From JBBDWJ01 sp040902925 (GTDB taxonomy: Bacteria; Acidobacteriota; Terriglobia; Bryobacterales; UBA6623): a stretch of 10,501 bases of DNA. The notes under the pieces are model-generated. The model made no database searches, was not told the origin of the DNA, and saw only the letters and a list, made by a program, of their open reading frames with translations. Made by a program: the position numbers and the translations under genes. How positions within the stretch are numbered: position 1 is the stretch's first letter; the number at the start of each line of letters is the position of its first letter. The DNA lies in NCBI GenBank assembly GCA_040902925.1, contig JBBDWJ010000369.1, positions 1 through 10,501 of the forward strand, read 5' to 3'. This document shows, one piece after another, positions 6,507-10,501 of this stretch.

Positions 6507-6540
6507 GTTGTGTGTATCGGGCGCCGGGAATGCGGGCCCG

Positions 6541-6600
6541 CTGAAGTGGCAGGGTCCGGCAAGATTTGGCAGGATTTGGCAACGGATGGCAGGGTTTCGT
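6541..6600. repeat. Degenerate 10-bp periodic TGGC tract
   Basis: The tetramer [T/C]GGC recurs every ten bases at 6547, 6557, 6567, 6577 and 6587, with best-preserved neighbours AAGATTTGGC and AGGATTTGGC. It lies just upstream of the hydrolase start codon, on the side from which that gene would be transcribed. Confidence 0.55.
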
Positions 6601-6781
6601 TAGGGCGATTGTTGCCTGGCGCCGGAGGCGCGGTTCGACCTTGTGCCAACGGCGCGATCGTGCTCTGTGCTGAAGACTTCATCCCCACCTTGAGTCCGTC
6701 CAGGTCCGTCCCCCACTTCGAGTCTACTTGCGGTGTCAAGGGGGGGCGTCACCCAGCCTGAAACCGGGAGTGGATTCCTAA

Positions 6782-6918
6782 AATCGCCGCAGGCGATCCG
6801 AGCCCCATCCGCAAGGGTGGGGTCCGCCTGATCAAAGCTCCAGCGGTGGTTGCGGCATTGCAGGAAAAGCTGGTTGGCCCCACCCTCGCGGATGGGGCTC
6901 GGATCGCCTGCGGCGATT
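6782..6918. repeat. Near-perfect 41-nt inverted repeat with 55-nt loop
   Basis: The left arm (6782-6822) and right arm (6878-6918) are reverse complements at 40 of 41 positions. Each arm carries its own smaller palindrome (ATCGCC-GCA-GGCGAT in the left arm). The single mismatch is A against C on the plus strand, which becomes a U-G wobble in a minus-strand transcript. A second possible stem pairs TTGGCCCCACCC (6874-6885, inside the right arm region) with GGGTGGGGCCAA (6937-6948), so two folds compete. No target-site duplication or coding capacity was found. It could be a small mobile palindromic element, a structured RNA, or a regulatory cruciform near the TIR gene. Confidence 0.88.
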
Positions 6919-7094
6919 GGGGCGGCCCAGAACGCGGGGTGGGGCCAAGCCGAAAAGGCCAAACGAACCAATTGAGTCCTTTGTTTTCAACATTCGACGG
7001 AACGGCGAAGCGACAAATGGCGTTCGAGTCGCGCTGATCTGCCCCAAAATCTGTTTTGATTTCGGAAATCGTTAGGGTAATCTTGGTGGGTCAC

Positions 7095-7102
7095 GGAAGG
7101 GG
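7095..7102 (+). promoter_or_regulatory. Shine-Dalgarno fixing a TTG start for the TIR gene
   Basis: GGAAGGGG lies eight bases before TTG at 7111. The protein from that TTG begins only a few residues before the first TIR strand (KKHFFVSYTG), which supports this rare start codon over any internal ATG. Confidence 0.65.
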
Positions 7103-7110
7103 AATCGCGG

Positions 7111-9714
7111 TTGAGCGAGACGGCACAGAAGAAGCATTTCTTCGTTAGCTACACCGGCGCCGATAGCCAGTGGGCTGAGTGGATTGCCTGGCATCTGGAA
7201 GCAAACGGCTACACGGTCGTGATTCAGGCTTGGGATTTTCGGCCGGGGTCTAATTTCGTGCTGGATATGGACAGCGCAGCGGCTCTGGCCGAGCGCACCA
7301 TCGCTGTCCTTTCGCCTCGGTATCATGCCTCCAAATTCACACAGCCCGAATGGGCTGCCGCTTTTGCGCGCGACCCCACGGGCGAAAAGGGTCTTTTACT
7401 GCCGGTGCAGATCGAGAAGTCGCAGCTTGACGGTCTATTACGTCAGATTGTCCATATCGATCTCGCGGGGCTTAGCAAGCAACAGGCCCAGGAACGGCTT
7501 CTTCAGGGTGTCCGGTTCGAGCGGACCAAACCGAATGAAGCACCGCCTTTCCCAGTCGAGACTAAAGTCGTTCCTGATGGCGCTCCGGGCTTTCCGGGCC
7601 GGCTTCCCGACCTCTTCAATCTTCCGCATCACCGCAACCCCAACTTCACCGGGCGGGACGAGTTGTTGCGCGGGCTTCGCGAGGCTCTCAACGGCGGTGG
7701 CGCGGCGGCGCTCACACAGGCCGTTCATGGGCTGGGCGGGGTCGGCAAGACGCAGTTGGCCGTGGAGTATGTGTACCGCTTCGCCAGCAACTACTCGCTG
7801 GTTTGGTGGGTGCGCTCGGAGACTGTGGAATCGCGGAATGCCGATTACGAGACGTTGGCGAAACGCTTGAAGCTGTTTCCAGGAGGGGAGCAGGCCGAGC
7901 AGGGCCAGGTGATCGAAGCCGTTCGCGGAGCGCTCGAGACGCGTGATGGCTGGCTGGTGGTTTTTGACAACGTCCCGGAGCCGAAAAGTATCGACGGCTA
8001 CCGGCCACGCGGCGGAGGTGGGCACGTCGTTGTGACCTCGCGCCACGCGGCCTGGGGCGGAGTTGCCCGCCCTTTGAAAGTGAACGTCTGGAAGTCGGAA
8101 GATTCCGTGCGGTTTCTTCTCAGCCGCACCGGCCGGGAAGAGGAAAAGGCCGCTGGGGAGTTGGCCCAGGAACTCGGGTATCTACCGCTTGCGCTCGAAC
8201 AGGCCGCCGCATATGTGGAGCACGCAGGCATCTCGTTGGCCAACTACTTGAATCTGTTTCGCGAGAGGCTCCTGGAGTTGTTCGAGGACGAACGACTGGC
8301 CGAAGCGGAGCCGACTGTCACAACTACATGGGAAATCTCGTTTCGGCGGGTTCGAGAGATCTTTCCGCCAGCCGCGGACCTGCTGAATCTGTGCGCTTTC
8401 TTTGCGCCGGATGACATCCCTCTGGAGGTGATTGTGGAGGGTGCCGAGAATCTGCCGCAGTGTTTGGCGGACACGGTCCGCGACAGTCTGGCGCTGAACC
8501 GGACGATCGGGCTTCTCAGTGACCATTCTCTGGTCGAAGTCGAAGCAGGCCACGGGGGGCACCGGAGGCTTTCTCTTCACCGCCTCGTACAAGCTGTGAC
8601 GCGAGACCGACTTAGCCAGCGTGAACTCCCGATTTGGCTCCGCGCGGCAGCAAACGTTGTCAACTATGCGTTCCCGAATGAGCCTAGCGAGCCATACAAC
8701 TGGTCGAAATCCGAGCTCTTGTCCCCTCACGCGGCGAGGATCGCCGATCATTCTGAATGGGCTCGACTGCCACTTGAGTCTGTATCTCGGCTTCTGAACC
8801 AGCTTGGGGTGTACGCCTGGAGCCGCGCGGATTTGACGCAGGCTAAATCTCGCATTGAGCGGGCACTAGCAATCGACGAGCAGATCTACGGCCCTCACCA
8901 TCTCATGGTGGGAATTCGCGCGAACAACATTGGGCAAATCCTCCAAGAACAAGGGGATTTGTCAGGCGCGTTGGATTGGACAAGACGCTCATTGAGCATC
9001 AGTGAGAAGGCTAACGGGCCCGATCATCCTGAGGTGGCGATCCGCGCCAACAACATCGGTTCGATTCTAAAAGAGCAAGGGGATCTCGACGGAGCTTTGC
9101 AGTGGTCGAGGCGTGCGCTAGCAATCAATGAAAAGGTCAACGGACCTGACCACCCTGATGTTGCTCGATACTCCAACAATATCGGCCAAATCTTGAAAGC
9201 CCAGGGGAAACTAGATAAAGCGCTAGAGTTGACCCGGCGCGCTTTAGCTATTTTCGAAAAGGCCTATGGGGCCAGTCATCCCAGAGTGGCTGCCGTCACC
9301 AACAACATCGGCACGATTCTGCTTGCCCAGGGTGATCAGGCGCGAGCCCTCAAGTGTTTTCGGCTTGCTCTTGAGATAGACGAAAGCGTCTATGGCCCTG
9401 ACCACCCTACCGTTGCGCGTGACGCCAATAACATTGGCCAGATCCTCAGGGAACGAGGAGATCGATCCGGTGCACTAGAGTTGTCACGGAGGGCGCTCGC
9501 GATCGACGAACGAGTCTACGGCATAGAGCACCCAGAAGTAGCAACAGATGTGGAAAACGTTGGCCGGATTCTATTCGAGAGTGGGGACCCGAGAGGTGCT
9601 CTGGAGTGCGTCGAGCGGGCCTGGAAGATAAGAATGAGGTTTTTGGGCCCGAAGCACGACCTGACTAAGCAGGCGGAGCTCAACCTACATGCGATCCGCA
9701 GGACGATGCGATAG
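7111..9714 (+). CDS. TIR-NB-ARC-TPR protein (NLR-like STAND NTPase), probable defence protein
   Basis: An 867-residue cytoplasmic protein in three parts. Residues 8-136 form a TIR domain: FFVSYTGADSQWAEWIA opens it, WDFRPGSNF is the BB-loop region, and VLSPRYHASKFTQPEW places a candidate NAD-cleaving glutamate at Glu80. Residues 178-500 form an NB-ARC switch: FTGRDELL (179-186), Walker A GLGGVGKT (207-214), Walker B WLVVFDNV (281-288, Asp286 followed by Asn), a sensor-like HVVVTSR (305-311), the GLPL-equivalent LGYLPLALEQAA (355-366), a winged-helix region, and an MHD-like LSLHRLVQ (487-494). From about 552 to the end run 42-residue TPR repeats. Related STAND proteins are known or proposed to oligomerise on ligand binding and switch on their effector. 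I infer infection- or stress-triggered NAD depletion. No partner gene is adjacent. Codon use is less GC3-rich in sampled stretches (11 of 20 codons at 9061-9120) than in the penicillin-binding gene, consistent with transfer or relaxed constraint. Confidence 0.92.
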   Translation: MSETAQKKHFFVSYTGADSQWAEWIAWHLEANGYTVVIQAWDFRPGSNFVLDMDSAAALAERTIAVLSPRYHASKFTQPEWAAAFARDPTGEKGLLLPVQIEKSQLDGLLRQIVHIDLAGLSKQQAQERLLQGVRFERTKPNEAPPFPVETKVVPDGAPGFPGRLPDLFNLPHHRNPNFTGRDELLRGLREALNGGGAAALTQAVHGLGGVGKTQLAVEYVYRFASNYSLVWWVRSETVESRNADYETLAKRLKLFPGGEQAEQGQVIEAVRGALETRDGWLVVFDNVPEPKSIDGYRPRGGGGHVVVTSRHAAWGGVARPLKVNVWKSEDSVRFLLSRTGREEEKAAGELAQELGYLPLALEQAAAYVEHAGISLANYLNLFRERLLELFEDERLAEAEPTVTTTWEISFRRVREIFPPAADLLNLCAFFAPDDIPLEVIVEGAENLPQCLADTVRDSLALNRTIGLLSDHSLVEVEAGHGGHRRLSLHRLVQAVTRDRLSQRELPIWLRAAANVVNYAFPNEPSEPYNWSKSELLSPHAARIADHSEWARLPLESVSRLLNQLGVYAWSRADLTQAKSRIERALAIDEQIYGPHHLMVGIRANNIGQILQEQGDLSGALDWTRRSLSISEKANGPDHPEVAIRANNIGSILKEQGDLDGALQWSRRALAINEKVNGPDHPDVARYSNNIGQILKAQGKLDKALELTRRALAIFEKAYGASHPRVAAVTNNIGTILLAQGDQARALKCFRLALEIDESVYGPDHPTVARDANNIGQILRERGDRSGALELSRRALAIDERVYGIEHPEVATDVENVGRILFESGDPRGALECVERAWKIRMRFLGPKHDLTKQAELNLHAIRRTMR
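8890..9645 (+). repeat. Six in-register 126-bp (42-residue) TPR units
   Basis: The conserved glycine that opens each unit (usually G-PDHP) falls at residues 594, 636, 678, 720, 762, 804 and 846, exactly 42 apart, so six full units lie between 594 and 845. A more degenerate unit precedes them and a 22-residue tail follows. The core is the form ANNIGQILxxQGDLxGALxxxRRAL, typical of kinesin-light-chain/TPR_10-12 repeats. No insertion or deletion breaks the register. Confidence 0.9.
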
Positions 9715-9955
9715 TGTGGTTGCGTAGCGTAGTCGGTCTCGTCGGGATTGGCGGTGTTGTCTCAGGCCCGAGGACTCTTCCTGAGTGCCATTAGTCCTCT
9801 CGTTTTCTAGGCAACTGTCGTCCGGTGCTTGGCCAACACCTTCCTGAACGCCGGCGGTGTGGGTTCTCTTGGCCCTTACGGCTTCTTCCGGCGGGCCCCG
9901 CCATCATAACTTCGCCGCCGTCTTCGCAACCTTCGGGGCCGAGGCCGATGATCAG
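9715..9955. other. Gap between TIR gene and TPR remnant
   Basis: About 240 bases with no recognised gene, terminator or clear TPR homology in any frame. It separates the TIR gene stop codon from the remnant, so the remnant is not simply the read-through tail of that gene. Confidence 0.5.
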
Positions 9956-10150
9956 TTGCCCGACCATCCCGAGGTGGCCAGAGACGCCAACAACATCGGT
10001 CAGATTCTCCAAGCCCAAGGGGATCTGGCGGGGGCGCTGAAGCATGCGCAGCGGGCGTTGAGGGTTTTCGAGAAGGTCTTTGGGCCGGATCATCCCCAGA
10101 CGCGGATCGCCGCTGGCAACATCAGAGGCATTCAGGAAGCGATGCAATAG
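9956..10150 (+). pseudogene. Remnant of a related TPR gene: one repeat plus C-terminal tail
   Basis: Sixty-four codons ending in TAG encode one complete 42-residue TPR unit (PDHPEVARDANNIGQILQ..., opening with Leu in place of Gly) followed by a 22-residue tail, GPDHPQTRIAAGNIRGIQEA and then MQ. The tail has exactly the same length as that of the intact protein, and the repeat matches the intact unit at residues 762-803 at 26 of 42 positions. It is in a different reading frame from the TIR gene and 241 bases past its stop. A GTG at 9857 could extend it upstream, but that extension shows no family similarity and has no ribosome-binding site. I read it as the 3' stump of a second TIR/NB-ARC-TPR or similar gene, or a broken duplicate. 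Expression as a tiny TPR protein cannot be excluded. Confidence 0.7.
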
Positions 10151-10206
10151 GGTTGGGGCGCTTGGGTGTCGCCCGTTCCCGGGCTTGTTTGTGTTTGTGC
10201 CGGTTA

Positions 10207-10256
10207 CCCATGGCTTCAGCCATGGGCTATTCGTTGGGGTCGCCCCGCTGGGGCGA
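10207..10256. repeat. Two adjacent perfect palindromes
   Basis: CCCATGGCT-TC-AGCCATGGG occupies 10207-10226 and TCGCCCC-GCT-GGGGCGA occupies 10240-10256. Both are perfect stems with two- or three-base loops. They follow the TPR remnant and precede composite repeat copy B. No T-rich tail follows, so neither looks like an ordinary terminator. Confidence 0.75.
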
Positions 10257-10269
10257 TTGGCCGCCGGGT

Positions 10270-10375
10270 GGGACAGACAATCTTGTCTGTCCTCTCGAGC
10301 TTGGCCATTTACTCGCGGCGGGGCAAAGACAAAGCAAGGCAAAAGGCAAAGTGCAAAAGGCAAAAGGCAAAAGGG
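10270..10375. repeat. Composite palindromic repeat, copy B (with GGCAAAA tract)
   Basis: Second copy of the element seen at 4307-4400, in the same orientation. It starts with a perfect palindrome (arms GGACAGACAA and TTGTCTGTCC around TC, 10271-10292), then CGAGCTTGGCCATTT, GCGGCGGGGCAAAGACAA, and a longer run of GGCAAAA heptamers to 10375. It lacks the second, inverted palindrome of copy A. Confidence 0.8.
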
Positions 10376-10459
10376 GTCCTGCCGTACCTGCGGTGCGTGC
10401 CACGGAGTTTGGCCCTTTCGATGTGCTGCTGGCGGACCCTTGAGCCATGCGATGGGAGT

Positions 10460-10493
10460 CGCCTTCAGGCGGCTTCCTCCCGACGAAGTCGGG
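10460..10493. repeat. Two further small palindromes at the window edge
   Basis: CGCCT-TC-AGGCG (10460-10471) and CCCGAC-GAA-GTCGGG (10479-10493) lie 7 bases apart. Together with the palindromes at 10207-10292 they make the last 300 bases a run of hairpins. No gene was seen in 10151-10501. Confidence 0.6.
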
Positions 10494-10501
10494 CATAGGC
10501 C

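Larger units (their letters stand above)
6507..7110. other. Repeat-rich intergenic region upstream of the TIR gene
   Basis: About 600 bases with short open frames on both strands but no protein I can support. Contents in order: a decamer-periodic TGGC tract (6541-6600), a stretch with nothing recognised (6601-6781), a 137-bp inverted repeat (6782-6918), a further arm able to pair with it (6933-6948), and an AT-richer stretch (6960-7090) that probably carries the TIR gene promoter. I could not identify a convincing -35/-10 pair there. Confidence 0.6.

Noticed and set aside
5805..6761. 318-codon plus-strand frame over the esterase gene
   Set aside because: Antisense of a well-supported secreted hydrolase with intact catalytic motifs; no independent evidence of coding.
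6600..6971. Open frames on both strands in the gap before the TIR gene
   Set aside because: They run through the inverted repeat, which makes both strands encode the same short peptide, and show no signal peptide, domain or ribosome-binding site.
7056..7083. Possible promoter TTGATT...TAATCT before the TIR gene
   Set aside because: The -10 matches only three of six positions and the start would fall almost on the ribosome-binding site; too weak to list as a feature.
9791..10363. 190-codon minus-strand frame at the right end
   Set aside because: It crosses the heptamer tract, palindromes and the antisense of the TPR remnant; the plus-strand TPR similarity explains the region better.
10322..10376. 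GGCAAAA heptamer run as a possible CRISPR array
   Set aside because: The units are about 7 bases with no spacers and no cas genes nearby; it is a simple degenerate tandem tract within a composite repeat.

Overview
The window looks like chromosomal DNA from a GC-rich, Gram-negative-type bacterium. Acidobacteriota of the Solibacter/Bryobacter kind is my best guess. It rests on gene style (short class B penicillin-binding protein, DUF2007 protein, secreted esterase) and on intergenic DNA full of small palindromes, GGCAAAA tracts and a CAGATG-type hairpin repeat. Planctomycetota-like bacteria share several of these traits, so the assignment is tentative. No tRNA, rRNA, CRISPR array or transposase was seen.

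Layout. 1-190: non-coding, with an inverted-repeat-bounded segment and a terminator-like hairpin. 190-1470 (-): YeiH/UPF0324 family membrane transporter. 1471-1852: divergent intergenic region with a palindrome, a possible promoter and a duplicated 21-mer. 1853-3031 (+): compact penicillin-binding transpeptidase with a signal peptide. 3092-3490 and 3504-4280 (-): a likely two-gene unit of an ECHDC3-like enoyl-CoA hydratase family protein followed by a DUF2007/zinc-ribbon protein. 4281-4447: composite repeat with a terminator-like hairpin. 4448-5257 (-): coiled-coil protein of unknown function. 5258-5609: mostly a large 10-bp-periodic hairpin repeat. 5610-6506 (-): secreted alpha/beta hydrolase. 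6507-7110: about 600 bp non-coding, with a decamer-periodic tract and a 137-bp inverted repeat whose 41-nt arms are nearly perfect. 7111-9714 (+): an 867-residue TIR-NB-ARC-TPR protein. 9956-10150 (+): a one-repeat remnant of a related TPR gene. 10151-10501: stacked palindromes and a second copy of the composite repeat.

The left two thirds reads as ordinary housekeeping/accessory chromosome: short transcription units with no shared pathway. The right third is different. The TIR-NB-ARC-TPR protein has the architecture of plant NLR immune receptors and of bacterial STAND anti-phage proteins: an NADase-type TIR effector, a nucleotide-driven switch and a repeat sensor. It stands alone, is flanked by palindromic repeats, is followed by a decayed TPR cassette that starts exactly at a repeat-unit boundary, and in sampled stretches uses less GC-biased third codon positions than the penicillin-binding gene. 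I infer a single-gene defence or cell-suicide locus whose sensor array can change by repeat recombination. The architecture is seen directly; the defence role is inference from the family.
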